Source: Streptococcus mitis (GTDB lineage Bacteria > Bacillota > Bacilli > Lactobacillales > Streptococcaceae). From it: a stretch of 64,000 nucleotides of DNA. Position numbers and translations under genes: made by a program. The DNA is taken from the NCBI RefSeq assembly GCF_002096845.1, contig NZ_NCVK01000007.1, forward strand, positions 1-64,000. Direction: 5' to 3'. The notes under the pieces were generated by a model. The model was not told the origin of the DNA. It searched no databases and saw nothing but the letters and a program-made list of their open reading frames with translations. Below are positions 47,036 through 57,616 of this stretch, piece after piece. The first letter of the stretch is position 1. Every line of letters starts with the position of its first letter.

Positions 47036-47058
47036 AAAAGTCGGTTCTCCGACTTTTT
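47036..47058 (+). terminator. Intrinsic terminator between nrdE and nrdF
   Basis: AAAAGTCGG/CCGACTTTTT hairpin with T-run. It lies inside what is usually one operon, so nrdF may receive reduced read-through or need its own promoter. Confidence 0.8.
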
Positions 47059-47136
47059 GTGCGATACACTAAAGGAATTATCATAAAGCAAAAACGATTG
47101 TACAACAGCATTATTATATACAGAAAGAGATTTCAA

Positions 47137-48099
47137 ATGGAAACTTACTACAAAGCCATTAACTGGAATGCCATCGAAGATGTCATCGACAAATCAACTT
47201 GGGAAAAACTGACGGAGCAATTCTGGCTCGATACACGTATTCCTTTGTCAAATGACTTGGATGACTGGAGAAAGCTATCAAATGTAGAAAAAGACTTGGT
47301 TGGAAAAGTCTTTGGTGGTTTAACACTTCTCGATACTATGCAATCTGAAACTGGGGTTCAAGCCCTTCGCGCAGACATCCGTACACCACATGAGGAAGCT
47401 GTTTTCAATAACATCCAATTTATGGAATCTGTCCACGCAAAATCTTACTCATCAATCTTTTCTACTTTGAATACTAAGGCTGAGATTGAAGAAATTTTCG
47501 AATGGACCAATACCAACCCTTACCTCCAAAAGAAGGCTGAGATTGTCAACGAAATCTACCTAAACGGTAGCCCACTTGAAAAGAAAGTTGCCAGCGTCTT
47601 CCTTGAAACTTTCCTTTTCTATTCAGGTTTCTTCACTCCCCTCTACTATCTTGGTAACAACAAACTAGCCAACGTTGCGGAAATCATTAAATTGATTATT
47701 CGTGATGAGTCTGTTCACGGAACCTACATTGGTTATAAATTCCAACTTGGTTTCAATGAATTACCTGAAGAAGAGCAAGAAAAACTCAAAGAATGGATGT
47801 ACGACCTTCTCTACACTCTTTATGAAAACGAAGAAGGCTACACAGAAAGCCTCTATGATGGTGTTGGTTGGACGGAAGAAGTCAAAACCTTCCTTCGCTA
47901 CAATGCCAACAAGGCACTCATGAACCTGGGACAAGATCCACTCTTCCCAGATTCGGCTGATGATGTCAACCCAATCGTTATGAACGGTATTTCAACAGGA
48001 ACTTCCAACCACGACTTCTTCTCTCAAGTCGGAAATGGTTACCTTCTTGGTGAAGTTGAAGCCATGCAAGACGATGACTACAACTACGGTTTGGACTAA
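47137..48099 (+). CDS. nrdF: Class Ib ribonucleotide reductase beta subunit
   Basis: 320 residues from ATG 47137 (METYYKAINWNAIEDVID; AGAAAGAGAT upstream), the normal NrdF start. Metal-ligand and radical motifs are present: LLDTMQSETG, NNIQFMESVHAKSYSSIF, FLETFLFYSGFF and IIRDESVHGTYIG. It houses the dimanganese/diiron tyrosyl radical. A longer frame from 47059 passes just after the terminator and lacks a ribosome site. Confidence 0.97.
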   Translation: METYYKAINWNAIEDVIDKSTWEKLTEQFWLDTRIPLSNDLDDWRKLSNVEKDLVGKVFGGLTLLDTMQSETGVQALRADIRTPHEEAVFNNIQFMESVHAKSYSSIFSTLNTKAEIEEIFEWTNTNPYLQKKAEIVNEIYLNGSPLEKKVASVFLETFLFYSGFFTPLYYLGNNKLANVAEIIKLIIRDESVHGTYIGYKFQLGFNELPEEEQEKLKEWMYDLLYTLYENEEGYTESLYDGVGWTEEVKTFLRYNANKALMNLGQDPLFPDSADDVNPIVMNGISTGTSNHDFFSQVGNGYLLGEVEAMQDDDYNYGLD

Positions 48100-48123
48100 T
48101 TCAATTATCCCAGAACTGATAAC

Positions 48124-48163
48124 AAATATCATGGTTTGTTTAAAACAACCATGATATTTTTGT
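48124..48163 (+). terminator. nrdF terminator
   Basis: AAATATCATGGTT/AACCATGATATTT around TGTTTAAAAC, then TTG-T-rich tail. Confidence 0.85.
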
Positions 48164-48241
48164 TTTTGTTTTCTTTTGTTTTTTAAATTGATTGATTGAA
48201 TACTTTATGATAAAATAGTAATAGAAATAGAGGTGATAACG

Positions 48242-49009
48242 ATGTTAAAGCAGGAAAAACTAGATAATATTCTAGAAACGGTAAATACAAAGGGAACTAT
48301 TACTGTAAAAGAAATCATGACTCGCTTGGATGTGTCAGATATGACTGCTAGACGCTACTTGCAAGAGTTGGCAGACAAGGATCTACTTGTTCGGGTTCAC
48401 GGTGGAGCTGAGAAAATTCGCACAGGTTCTATTTTAAACAATGAACGTTCCAATATTGAAAAACAAAGCTTACAGATTGCAGAAAAACAAGAAATCAGCC
48501 GTTTCGCAGGCCATTTAATTGATGAGGGTGAAACTATTTTTATCGGCCCTGGTACAACCTTAGAATCTTTTGCCCGTGAACTTCCAATTGATAATATTCG
48601 TGTTGTAACAAACAGTTTACCAGTCTTTCTCATCCTAAACGAACGAAAACTAACAGATTTGATTTTAATTGGTGGTAACTATCGCTCTATCACTGGAGCT
48701 TTTGTAGGAACACTAACCTTGCAAAACTTGGCCAATCTACAATTTTCTAAAGCCTTCGTTAGCTGTAATGGTATTAAGGACAATGCGATTGCGACCTTTA
48801 GTGAAGAGGAAGGTGAATCCCAACGCATCGCCCTCAATAATTCCAATAAAAAATACTTACTAGCTGACAACAGTAAGTTCAATAAATTTGATTTCTATAC
48901 CTTCTACAATATCTCTGATATTGATACCATCGTTTCAGACTCTAAACTGAGCAAAGAAACCTTCGAACAACTTTCAAAACAAACAAAAATTATTCTTTCT
49001 AAACCATAA
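48242..49009 (+). CDS. lacR: Lactose operon repressor LacR (DeoR family)
   Basis: 255 residues from ATG 48242 (AGAGGTGATAACG upstream). HTH: TVKEIMTRLDVSDMTARRYL (about 20-39), then VRVHGGAEK, typical of DeoR/LacR. The C-terminal sugar-phosphate sensing domain has FIGPGTTLESFA and LADNSKFNK. In Gram-positive tagatose-pathway loci LacR senses tagatose-6-phosphate or galactose-6-phosphate. Dyads at 61788-61820 upstream of lacA are plausible targets. Confidence 0.92.
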   Translation: MLKQEKLDNILETVNTKGTITVKEIMTRLDVSDMTARRYLQELADKDLLVRVHGGAEKIRTGSILNNERSNIEKQSLQIAEKQEISRFAGHLIDEGETIFIGPGTTLESFARELPIDNIRVVTNSLPVFLILNERKLTDLILIGGNYRSITGAFVGTLTLQNLANLQFSKAFVSCNGIKDNAIATFSEEEGESQRIALNNSNKKYLLADNSKFNKFDFYTFYNISDIDTIVSDSKLSKETFEQLSKQTKIILSKP

Positions 49010-49030
49010 AACTGAGGATTGATAAAAAAT

Positions 49031-49078
49031 AAAATGCGTCATATCAAGAAAATAAGGATCTTGATATGACGCATTTTT
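49031..49078. terminator. Convergent terminator between lacR and the 49114 gene
   Basis: AAAATGCGTCATATCAAGA/TCTTGATATGACGCATTTT is a perfect 19-base stem with A/T runs on both sides, serving both strands. Confidence 0.92.
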
Positions 49079-49113
49079 GGATGAAGATTTTTACAAAGAG
49101 TTTCCTAGATTAT

Positions 49114-49371
49114 TTATGATTGTTGAAACGGTATAAAATCTGAATCAAAGGAGATATTATTCCGTTCTTCAGGACTGATAAAACTTAAAAAGATATTTTT
49201 AAATTCTTCTAGCTCATAGTCTGAATGGCAAATCCATTCTTTACCGGTAGAGACATACCATTTCCCAAGATTTTTCAGCTCTTCATTCGTCAAACAAGGT
49301 ATTTGAGAACATTTATCAAAATTGATAATATAAACTTTTTCATAAATAGATTGGATAAAATCTTTGAACAT
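49114..49371 (-). CDS. Small hypothetical protein downstream of lacG
   Basis: 85 residues, GTGAGG eight bases before ATG. No signal or membrane segment. Three cysteines (KCSQIPC, WICHS) and an aromatic, acidic C-terminus. It lies 42 bases past lacG on the same strand, so it may be read from the lac operon. Family not recognised. Confidence 0.55.
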   Translation of the reverse strand: MFKDFIQSIYEKVYIINFDKCSQIPCLTNEELKNLGKWYVSTGKEWICHSDYELEEFKNIFLSFISPEERNNISFDSDFIPFQQS

Positions 49372-49413
49372 CTTTTTGCCTCACTAAAATTCTATATCTA
49401 ATTACTAATTCTA

Positions 49414-50829
<1,416 letters not shown>

Positions 50830-50916
50830 CTATTTCTTGATTTAAAATAAAGTAAAAGTGAGAGGAGAGGAGTCAGTGAGCCATCCTTCTCCATCTCACT
50901 TCTTGTACCAAGTCAC

Positions 50917-51288
50917 CGAATTGTGACATGAGGAGGTAAAAACGATATCTTTTTACCGACGAATTAATAAGGCGATTAGGAAATTCGCCATAGCAATTTC
51001 CGTAACGAGAGGAAACTATTTCAGAGTCCCTATTATTAATCGAATTGTGACATGAGGAGGTAAAAATAATATTTTTTTACCAACAAATTAACAAGGCAAT
51101 TAGGAAATTCGCCATAGCGATTTCCGTAACGATAGAAGACTATTTCAGAGTCCCTATTATTAATCGAATTGTGACATGAGGAGGTAAAAACGATATCTTT
51201 TTACCGACGAATTAACAAGGCGATTAGGAAATTCGCCATAGCGATTTCCGTAACGAGAGGAGACTGTTTCACAGTCCCTATCGTTAAT
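50917..51288. repeat. Three tandem 124-base, three-hairpin repeats between lacE and lacG
   Basis: Units start at 50917, 51041 and 51165, each exactly 124 bases and each beginning CGAATTGTGACATGAGG. The next CGAATTG at 51289 is the end of lacE itself. Each unit has hairpins GGTAAAAA/TTTTTACC, GGAAAT...ATTTCC with inner CGC/GCG, and ACTGT/ACAGT-like (GGAGACTG/CAGTCCC in the third). The same linker set occurs in the repeats near 26231-26460. Confidence 0.9.
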
Positions 51289-52975
51289 CGAATTGAGCTT
51301 GTACGAATGCAAGAGCACCTTTTCCATCACGAGTTAATTTGATGTATTGAGCGCCTTCTGTTTTCGCAAGTTTAATACCGAGCTTATCTGTTTCTGCTTT
51401 CATGTCTTCAAAGTTTGAAGCAACTTGAGGAGCAAGTATAACAAGATCAAACTCTGGCAACATTTCACGGTGAGCACCATAGCCACCTGCTGCTGCTTTC
51501 ACAGGAACATTGTATTCTGCAGCTGCCTTATTCAAAGCATTCGCAAGAAGTCCACTTGTCCCTCCACCTGCACAGAGAACGAGGACATTTGTTTCTTCAG
51601 TGATGGTATTTTGTGCTGCATCGACACCCGCTTTTTCAAGAATAGCATCTGCTTTTGCAGTGTTGAAGTTTGCAGCAACTTTTTCTTTCAATTCGTCATT
51701 AGACTTACCTGAACGCTCTTCTTCAAGAATTTGTTCATCATAGACTTTAAGGAATGGATAGTAAATGACTACGTCAACCACGATTAGAAGGGCAGCAAGA
51801 ATGAATGATAGAACTTGGAAGTTAGTACCAAGAACTAGACCTAGTGGAGCTGGAGTTGTCCATGGTAGATTAGCAGTAAATGAGTTCATTCCAAGTGTTT
51901 CAATAAAGAACTTAAAGATCCAAACGTTTGCGATTGGAGCAAAGATAAATGGAATGAAGAAGATTGGGTTCAATACAAGCGGTGCACCAAACAAGATTGG
52001 TTCGTTTACACCAAAGAAGGTTGGAACTACTGAAGCACGACCGATTGCACGGTTACGTTTTGATTTTGTTAACCACATGAACATGAATGGAACAACCAGT
52101 GTCGCACCAGTACCACCCATGGTAACGATAAACATTTGTGTACCAGAAGTAAGAATCTTGTCTGCATGCATCCCTTGTTGGAGAAGGTTCAAGTTGACTT
52201 CGGCATTTGCATAGGTAATAGCTGCGATAGCAGGCTCAACGATAGATGGACCATGGATACCAACAAACCAGAAGAAGGCAAAGGCACCAAAGATAATGGT
52301 AATACCAAGGTATCCGTCTGCTGCTGAGAAGAGTGGTGCGAAGAATTTACCGATTGATTCTGCCACACTTGAGCCAACAAAATGACGAGCTAGTAGATCA
52401 AGAACATAAAGAGAAACAACAGATAGAGTGAATGGAATCACATCTTTAAAGACTTGTGAAATATTTGGTGGAACTTCGTCAGGCATACGAATGGTAACGT
52501 TGTTCTTAACACAGACCTTATAGATAGCTACGGTAACAAAGGCAGCAAGGAAGGCTGAAAGCAAACCTTTTGTTCCAAGGAAACCTGTTGCAAAGCCTCC
52601 TTCAATCGGATCAGCTGCCAACATCAACAAACCAACAATTGCTGCCAACAATGTTGACATATAGTTGATTTGATTAGTTTTCTCCATGCTACGGTTTACT
52701 GAGTCAGTCAATGACTTAGCTGTTGTACCAGCTACCAATAGAGCCAAAATCCCCATTGAATAGCTGTAAGGTTTCATCAGAAAGGCTACAACTTCATCAG
52801 ACCATTTAAAGCCCCATGAGTTTGGCACAAAGGCAATCAAGATAAAGATGCTTGAGAAGAGAATAACAGGCATACCTGCAATGAAACCATCACGAATGGC
52901 ACGAAGATAGATATTACGAGATAGCTTCTCAAAGAAAGGCTTTCCTTTCTCAATAAATGCAATTAATTTATTCAT
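51284..52975 (-). CDS. lacE: Lactose-specific PTS EIICB
   Basis: 563 residues. The IIC domain (1-430) has about ten helices and [27 protein letters not shown]. The IIB domain near the C-terminus has the phospho-Cys in [18 protein letters not shown] (about 470). It imports lactose as lactose-6-phosphate. Start ATG overlaps the lacF stop (TAATG). The stop lies at the edge of the tandem repeats. Confidence 0.96.
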   Translation of the reverse strand: MNKLIAFIEKGKPFFEKLSRNIYLRAIRDGFIAGMPVILFSSIFILIAFVPNSWGFKWSDEVVAFLMKPYSYSMGILALLVAGTTAKSLTDSVNRSMEKTNQINYMSTLLAAIVGLLMLAADPIEGGFATGFLGTKGLLSAFLAAFVTVAIYKVCVKNNVTIRMPDEVPPNISQVFKDVIPFTLSVVSLYVLDLLARHFVGSSVAESIGKFFAPLFSAADGYLGITIIFGAFAFFWFVGIHGPSIVEPAIAAITYANAEVNLNLLQQGMHADKILTSGTQMFIVTMGGTGATLVVPFMFMWLTKSKRNRAIGRASVVPTFFGVNEPILFGAPLVLNPIFFIPFIFAPIANVWIFKFFIETLGMNSFTANLPWTTPAPLGLVLGTNFQVLSFILAALLIVVDVVIYYPFLKVYDEQILEEERSGKSNDELKEKVAANFNTAKADAILEKAGVDAAQNTITEETNVLVLCAGGGTSGLLANALNKAAAEYNVPVKAAAGGYGAHREMLPEFDLVILAPQVASNFEDMKAETDKLGIKLAKTEGAQYIKLTRDGKGALAFVQAQFD

Positions 52976-53292
52976 TACTTAACCCCTCTCTTATAGAGTT
53001 CAATTAAATGATGCATCAAATCTTTTAACAAGATGGTTGTCATCAAGTGGTCTTGGCCATGCATCATGGTTACACTATAAGCCAAATCTTCACCAGCTGC
53101 TTCCTTAGTCAATAGACTTGTTTGCGCGTGGTGAGCCTCTGCAATGCAAGAACCAGCTTCCTCGACTAATCTATCTGCTTTCGCAAAATCGCCAGCTTCA
53201 GCAGCCTTCAAGGCTTCCAATAATTTTGAACGAGCATCGCCAGCATAGGCTACGATTTCAAAACCTAACAATGTTACTTCTTCTCTATTCAT
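52975..53292 (-). CDS. lacF: Lactose-specific PTS EIIA
   Basis: 105 residues, AAGGAGAATTC before ATG. All-helical EIIA-Lac fold with [20 protein letters not shown], the phospho-His region [12 protein letters not shown] and [11 protein letters not shown]. It passes phosphate from HPr to LacE. Confidence 0.96.
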   Translation of the reverse strand: MNREEVTLLGFEIVAYAGDARSKLLEALKAAEAGDFAKADRLVEEAGSCIAEAHHAQTSLLTKEAAGEDLAYSVTMMHGQDHLMTTILLKDLMHHLIELYKRGVK

Positions 53293-53327
53293 GATAGAAT
53301 TCTCCTTATATAGTTTTAAATAAATTT

Positions 53328-54164
53328 TTATGACAATAAACGTTGGATATGTAGAACTAGATAAACTCGTTCACTTTTATACAAATCAAGACCCGTATGT
53401 TGCGTAATCACATCATAGATCTTGGAACCAATCTCGAACGCTTTTGGATAGGATTGTTTAATGTGATCTTCCATATCCAGAAGTGATTGGTTATCATCTC
53501 TAGATCTGTCTAAATAATCCAAGAAATAATTCAAATGTATCATAAAACGATCATAGAAATGGTTATTCTCTTTAGTTCGTTGAATTGCATAGTCCGTTAA
53601 AACTTCTTCAACATTCCTGAGAATTTCTTTCCTCTTATCAATCGACTCCACAAGTTCCACTTCATTTTCACCTTCGGCATTAATGAAATGATAAGCAATC
53701 CGAATAATTTCGTCCCCAGGAAAATGATCCGCTAGCTTCTGGCGATAAATTTCAAATGCTTCATTTGCGATTTGAAAAGCGACAGGATACTTAGTGGAAA
53801 TATCTGGTAGATTACTATCCTTGTACCTTCCTTGTGCTAGAGCTTGGTAAGAACAGTAAACATGATCTGTCAAGGTTACATAGAGATACTCTTGAATCGG
53901 ATAGTGATATTTCTTTGATAGCTTATCAATGATCTCATAGGTCACTGTGATAAAATCTAGCGGAACATCTTTGAGAAGAGCCATAAAGTTTTCTCTTGAC
54001 TCTTCGGTCTTCATCCGAAAGATTTTCTCAACCTGATGTTCAGCAATCAAATCCCCCTTCTTCTTTCCAAATGCAATCCCCTTACCAATCACAATCACTT
54101 CTTCTCCTTTATCATTTCTGACAAGCGAGACATTATGATTCATTGGATTTAGAATTCGATACAT
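53328..54164 (-). CDS. lacT: Transcriptional antiterminator LacT (BglG family)
   Basis: 278 residues, AAAGGAGG before ATG. N-terminal CAT RNA-binding domain (1-57: [30 protein letters not shown]). Two PRD domains follow with conserved His in [20 protein letters not shown] and VLHIQRL. It binds the RAT site upstream (54258-54285) and stops the adjacent terminator from forming when lactose PTS phosphorylation allows. Confidence 0.95.
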   Translation of the reverse strand: MYRILNPMNHNVSLVRNDKGEEVIVIGKGIAFGKKKGDLIAEHQVEKIFRMKTEESRENFMALLKDVPLDFITVTYEIIDKLSKKYHYPIQEYLYVTLTDHVYCSYQALAQGRYKDSNLPDISTKYPVAFQIANEAFEIYRQKLADHFPGDEIIRIAYHFINAEGENEVELVESIDKRKEILRNVEEVLTDYAIQRTKENNHFYDRFMIHLNYFLDYLDRSRDDNQSLLDMEDHIKQSYPKAFEIGSKIYDVITQHTGLDLYKSERVYLVLHIQRLLS

Positions 54165-54201
54165 GTCAACCTCCTTTTATATCTTAAAGGTATATGAGTA
54201 C

Positions 54202-54259
54202 AAAAAATGACCACAAATGAACTAGAAAATCAGCTGATTTCTAATTCACCTGTGATCAT
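54202..54259 (-). terminator. LacT-controlled terminator
   Basis: Minus-strand ATGATCACAGGTGAATTAG pairs with CTAGTTCATTTGTGGTCAT with few mismatches, followed by TTTTTT. It overlaps the RAT site by two bases, as required for antitermination. Confidence 0.88.
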
Positions 54260-54285
54260 GCCTAATCTTACTTAGTAACACTCAC
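54258..54285 (-). promoter_or_regulatory. LacT ribonucleic antiterminator (RAT) site
   Basis: Minus-strand AGTGTTACTAAG...GATTAGGCATGA matches the layout of BglG-family RAT sites (GTTACTnnnnnnnnGGCATGA). Directly upstream of the terminator. Confidence 0.8.
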
Positions 54286-54306
54286 CTTGTATTAACTTGT
54301 GATTTA

Positions 54307-54335
54307 AGTATAGCACAAGTAGGTTGTTTTGTAAA
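54307..54335 (-). promoter_or_regulatory. lacTFEG promoter
   Basis: Minus-strand TTTACA (54330-54335), 17 bases, TATACT (54307-54312). TGTAAACCCTTACG over the -35 is a weak match to a CcpA cre site. Confidence 0.8.
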
Positions 54336-54469
54336 CCCTTACGAATAACTTTTTTTACTTTATTTGAGCATATTTTTATCAAAAAATAAAACCGTAAACA
54401 AAATTAGAAAACAAGTGTTTATAGCGCAGAAAATTTCATCTCAATTCAAAAACAAGTGTACTAATAACT

Positions 54470-55192
54470 CTATATTTTTTTGAAAGCTCCAAACCAAAAT
54501 CCATTATTCCTAATAAACAACTCATCACCAAAAGCTCTAGTATGTTTTGAACCGATTTCTAATTTTACAAGACGCATAGGAGCCAATAATTCAATTAACT
54601 CACTTTCTGTATAAACTCTTTCTAACATTGAATCTAGTTTTCTACGTATATAACCTTTTTCTAGTAAAGAATTATCCGGAATTGCGTCTCGGAAAATTCC
54701 ATCTTTCCGTGGACAATAAAAATAATACATTCCTCCTGTTTTCAACATCCTTTTTACCTCTGAAAAATAGTTCTGTCTATCTTTTTCATCCACTATAAAT
54801 GTAATCGCAGACATTATATCAAATATAGAATCGAAATGGTTGTCAGGAAAATCTAAACCTTTACCTACATCTGTCTGTGTTATATGACAATTAAATTGTG
54901 GAAATGACTTAGTCAATAATCGTTTTGCACTATCAGCGGCCTCTTTTGTTAAATCTACACCACAATAAGTATCCGCATAATGATTTTCAATTAAATAGTA
55001 AAGATTCCTTCCAAAACCACAACCAACTTCTAATACCCTACACTCATCGTTTTGAGTAACGATTTGATTTCTCAAAGAAAAAATCTTTTGAACTGCATCA
55101 TTAGGAACTAAGCGTGTCTCTGTTTTTGATGATTGGGCGTGTAATTCTTCCCATTTCTTGTGATTATCTTCATTTAAAACAAATGTATCCAT
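54470..55192 (-). CDS. SAM-dependent methyltransferase (class I)
   Basis: 240 residues from ATG 55192 (GGAGAGTTCA upstream). SAM motif I VLEVGCGFGRNLYYL (about 54-68), motif II GVDLT, and FPDNHFDSIFDIMSAI for motif IV. The start lies inside the 3' end of the upstream methyltransferase (23-base overlap), so the two are coupled. Substrate unknown; the fold is that of small-molecule methyltransferases. Confidence 0.82.
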   Translation of the reverse strand: MDTFVLNEDNHKKWEELHAQSSKTETRLVPNDAVQKIFSLRNQIVTQNDECRVLEVGCGFGRNLYYLIENHYADTYCGVDLTKEAADSAKRLLTKSFPQFNCHITQTDVGKGLDFPDNHFDSIFDIMSAITFIVDEKDRQNYFSEVKRMLKTGGMYYFYCPRKDGIFRDAIPDNSLLEKGYIRRKLDSMLERVYTESELIELLAPMRLVKLEIGSKHTRAFGDELFIRNNGFWFGAFKKI

Positions 55193-55874
55193 TGAACTCT
55201 CCATATCTCATTATCGTTTCTACATGATGAAATCCAGCACTCTTTAACATTTCTTTATTTTCAGCGTGAGTATGGTTAATCATAACTCCCTCCAAGCTCA
55301 ATTGCTTAGATAGAATTTCTTCTGGACTAAATCCATGTTCTTGCTTGAATTTAATATAATTGGAAACTATCAACTTATTTACCTTCGAATCTGTCATGAT
55401 TTCTTTCTCAAATAGAATAAACGCTCCACCTTCAACTAAAGATTCATATATTTTTGATAAAATCTTTATTCTCTTGTCTGGGAGAATAAACTGAAGGAAA
55501 TAATAGCTAATAATTAAATCGCTGGGTTCTAACCTGGCTTCCTCCACGGAGCTTGTTATAAATTCAAGCTCAGGAAATTTTGATTGTGCCACCTGATTCA
55601 TTTCTGGAATTTCTTCTATCCCGATAAAACGAACTTCTTTTTTAGACTTATGACGCTGATATAATTTACCAATCAGATTACCCGTTGCAGAGCCTAGCTC
55701 ATAACATAAGGAATGGTCACGAATAAAAAAATCGCTTAGATGACAAACAAGGTTATGTCCTTCATCATATAAAGGAATAGATTGTCTAACATGCTCATCA
55801 AAATGTTGAGCTACACCATTACCAAAACTCCATTGTGTTCCATTTTGAATAACAATATCATTTCCAACTTCCAT
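55170..55874 (-). CDS. CmoA-like SAM methyltransferase
   Basis: 234 residues. WSFGNGVAQHFDEHVRQSIPLYDEGH (in pieces) and CYELGSATGNLIGKL follow the layout of CmoA/TmoA proteins, which in E. coli make carboxy-SAM from SAM and prephenate. PSDLIISYYFLQFI corresponds to motif IV. Streptococci normally lack the tRNA pathway partner CmoB, so a different acceptor or plain methyl transfer is likely. It sits between EamA and a second methyltransferase in one operon. Confidence 0.75.
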   Translation of the reverse strand: MEVGNDIVIQNGTQWSFGNGVAQHFDEHVRQSIPLYDEGHNLVCHLSDFFIRDHSLCYELGSATGNLIGKLYQRHKSKKEVRFIGIEEIPEMNQVAQSKFPELEFITSSVEEARLEPSDLIISYYFLQFILPDKRIKILSKIYESLVEGGAFILFEKEIMTDSKVNKLIVSNYIKFKQEHGFSPEEILSKQLSLEGVMINHTHAENKEMLKSAGFHHVETIMRYGEFNGYICFK

Positions 55875-55877
55875 AGA

Positions 55878-56792
55878 CTACTCCTCTTCTCCCTTGACTT
55901 TCCAGTTTACTAATACCAATGCTAACACAACCATCGAACCCCCAAGAACCAAATTCAATGTAAACGGCTCATGTAAGCCCATAATAGAAAAGATAGTTGA
56001 AAATACTGGAACTAAAAACAAGAAACTGCTAGCTACTGTTGCTCCCCTTTGTCCTAGACTATAAAACCACAGTCCAAACGAACCAACAGATGCAGGAATA
56101 ATTAACCATATAAACCAAACCCAGCCCCAAAATCCTAAATTTAGAAAGTTATAACTTTCATGCACAGGTATTGAGAATAAGTAAAGGAATACCCCACCTA
56201 ATAACAATTGCCAAGCTGTAAATATCCATGGACCGTTATCAAAAGGAATTTTCTTGGCGACAACTGTATTGATTGACCAACAAAATGAACCGAGTAAAGC
56301 AAACAAAGCACCTAAACTAAACGCAGATACATCTAGTCCAATACAAGTAACAACTCCAGCCACACCTAATATTAAGGCACTTATCTTCTGAATAGTCAAT
56401 GTATCTTTTAACAAAAAATGTGCTAAGAAAGCTAACCAAAGAGGATTCGTAAATAAGATAATGGAAGACATAGATGACGACACATCATGAGCTAGGGCAA
56501 GATTAAGAAATCCCATGGTTCCAGCTGTCTGTAAGAGCCCGATAGTCACAACCAATATAAACCCCTTTATCTTGCTACCTTGACTTTTAGGAATGATCGT
56601 CCCTCCCTTGCAAAATAAAAACGATAATACTAACATCACTAACCCAGCAATAATAAATCGAACACCCCCAAGTAATAATGGAGGAGTCTTTTCAACTACT
56701 ATAAGATATTTCCCAGTTGGAAAAGACGACCCCATAAAAAGTGTGGTAAGTAATATAGAAATCAAAAAAATAAAATTTGAACCTCGTTTCAT
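55878..56792 (-). CDS. EamA/DMT-family exporter
   Basis: 304 residues, ten helices in two EamA repeats (ILLTTLFMGSSFPTGKYLI at the start, LGSFCWSINTVVAKKI at about 170). DMT transporters of this size export amino acids or small metabolites. It ends four bases before the CmoA-like gene, and diverges from the Rrf2 regulator at 56988, which may control it. Confidence 0.82.
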   Translation of the reverse strand: MKRGSNFIFLISILLTTLFMGSSFPTGKYLIVVEKTPPLLLGGVRFIIAGLVMLVLSFLFCKGGTIIPKSQGSKIKGFILVVTIGLLQTAGTMGFLNLALAHDVSSSMSSIILFTNPLWLAFLAHFLLKDTLTIQKISALILGVAGVVTCIGLDVSAFSLGALFALLGSFCWSINTVVAKKIPFDNGPWIFTAWQLLLGGVFLYLFSIPVHESYNFLNLGFWGWVWFIWLIIPASVGSFGLWFYSLGQRGATVASSFLFLVPVFSTIFSIMGLHEPFTLNLVLGGSMVVLALVLVNWKVKGEEE

Positions 56793-56914
56793 TTATTTCG
56801 CCTTCTTTCAAAAGATATTGATGATATTTTTTGTCTTTTATTCTACTCTTTTAAAAATGAATGTCAAGAGATTTATCAAAAAATTCCAAGATTATTTTTT
56901 TAAACTCCTATGTA

Positions 56915-56943
56915 TTGAGAAAAAAACAAAAAAAGACTATACT
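56915..56943 (+). promoter_or_regulatory. Promoter of the Rrf2 gene
   Basis: TTGAGA (56915-56920), 17 bases, TATACT (56938-56943). Confidence 0.75.
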
Positions 56944-56987
56944 GGTAATTGTGGATAATGATTATCTTTTTATATGGAGGTACAAAC

Positions 56988-57464
56988 ATGCGATTGTCAT
57001 CAGGTTGGGAACAGTCAGTCTATGTCTTACTCATGTTAGATCAGCTCCCTGAAGGAAAATATATCAATACAATTTCCTTGAGTGAACGGCTAGAAGTTTC
57101 AGATTCTTATTTGAAAAAAATTATAAAACTATTAGACAACGAAGGATTGGTTAAATCCGTTAGAGGGAAAAATGGAGGCGTTGCTCTTTCTAAACCCCTC
57201 AGCCAAATCACCTTTTACGATGTATTTGTAGCTATAGAAGGAAAAAATCGAATCTTTGAAAGTCAAAATCTTCTAAAAAAATTCTTAGGCAACGAGGAAA
57301 GTAAAAAGGCTAAAAGATGCGTCGTAACCAACTCTCTTGATATTATTGAAAACACTTTAGTTGCAACCCTGACTTCTATTACACTCAGCCAGGTAGCCCA
57401 TCAATCTGAGATTAACTATGATTTAACCGATATCAGAAATTGGGTCAATAAATGCCAAAACTAG
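56988..57464 (+). CDS. Rrf2-family transcriptional regulator
   Basis: 158 residues from ATG 56988 (TGGAGGTACAAAC upstream; MRLSSGWEQSVYVLLML). Winged helix with SLSERLEVSDSYLKKIIKLL (HTH) and VRGKNGGVALSKP (Rrf2 wing). Only one cysteine (about 120) is present, so the three-Cys Fe-S site of IscR/NsrR is lacking; it is nearer to CymR/YwgB-type members. It diverges from the EamA-methyltransferase operon and precedes the lacA2-lacB2 pair. Confidence 0.88.
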   Translation: MRLSSGWEQSVYVLLMLDQLPEGKYINTISLSERLEVSDSYLKKIIKLLDNEGLVKSVRGKNGGVALSKPLSQITFYDVFVAIEGKNRIFESQNLLKKFLGNEESKKAKRCVVTNSLDIIENTLVATLTSITLSQVAHQSEINYDLTDIRNWVNKCQN

Positions 57465-57494
57465 CTGGAGAAAAAATTCTTCAGCTAGTTTTTA
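57457..57494 (+). terminator. Rrf2 gene terminator
   Basis: AAAACTAGCTG/CAGCTAGTTTT hairpin with T-run. The gene's stop codon lies in its left arm. Confidence 0.85.
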
Positions 57495-57501
57495 TAAATC
57501 C

Positions 57502-57566
57502 TTGACAAATAATTTTACAAGGACTATACTATATTTGAAGATATAATCTATCTTCTATATCTTCAA
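57502..57566 (+). promoter_or_regulatory. lacA2-lacB2 promoter with inverted-repeat operator
   Basis: TTGACA (57502-57507), 17 bases, TATACT (57525-57530). Five bases downstream, TTGAAGATATA (57535-57545) and TATATCTTCAA (57556-57566) form a perfect 11-base inverted repeat with a 10-base spacer, in position to repress. Confidence 0.8.
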
Positions 57567-57616
57567 TAATGATATTTCATTGCATACTTTTGGATAGCTA
57601 AAGAAAGAAGGTTCTT

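Noticed and set aside
47059-47136. Upstream extension of nrdF
   Set aside because: The extension starts at the terminator T-run, lacks a ribosome site and adds residues not found in NrdF.
54340-54347. TACGAATA, the competence cin-box sequence
   Set aside because: On the plus strand it faces only convergent genes, and it overlaps the -35 region of the lacT promoter, so it is probably chance.
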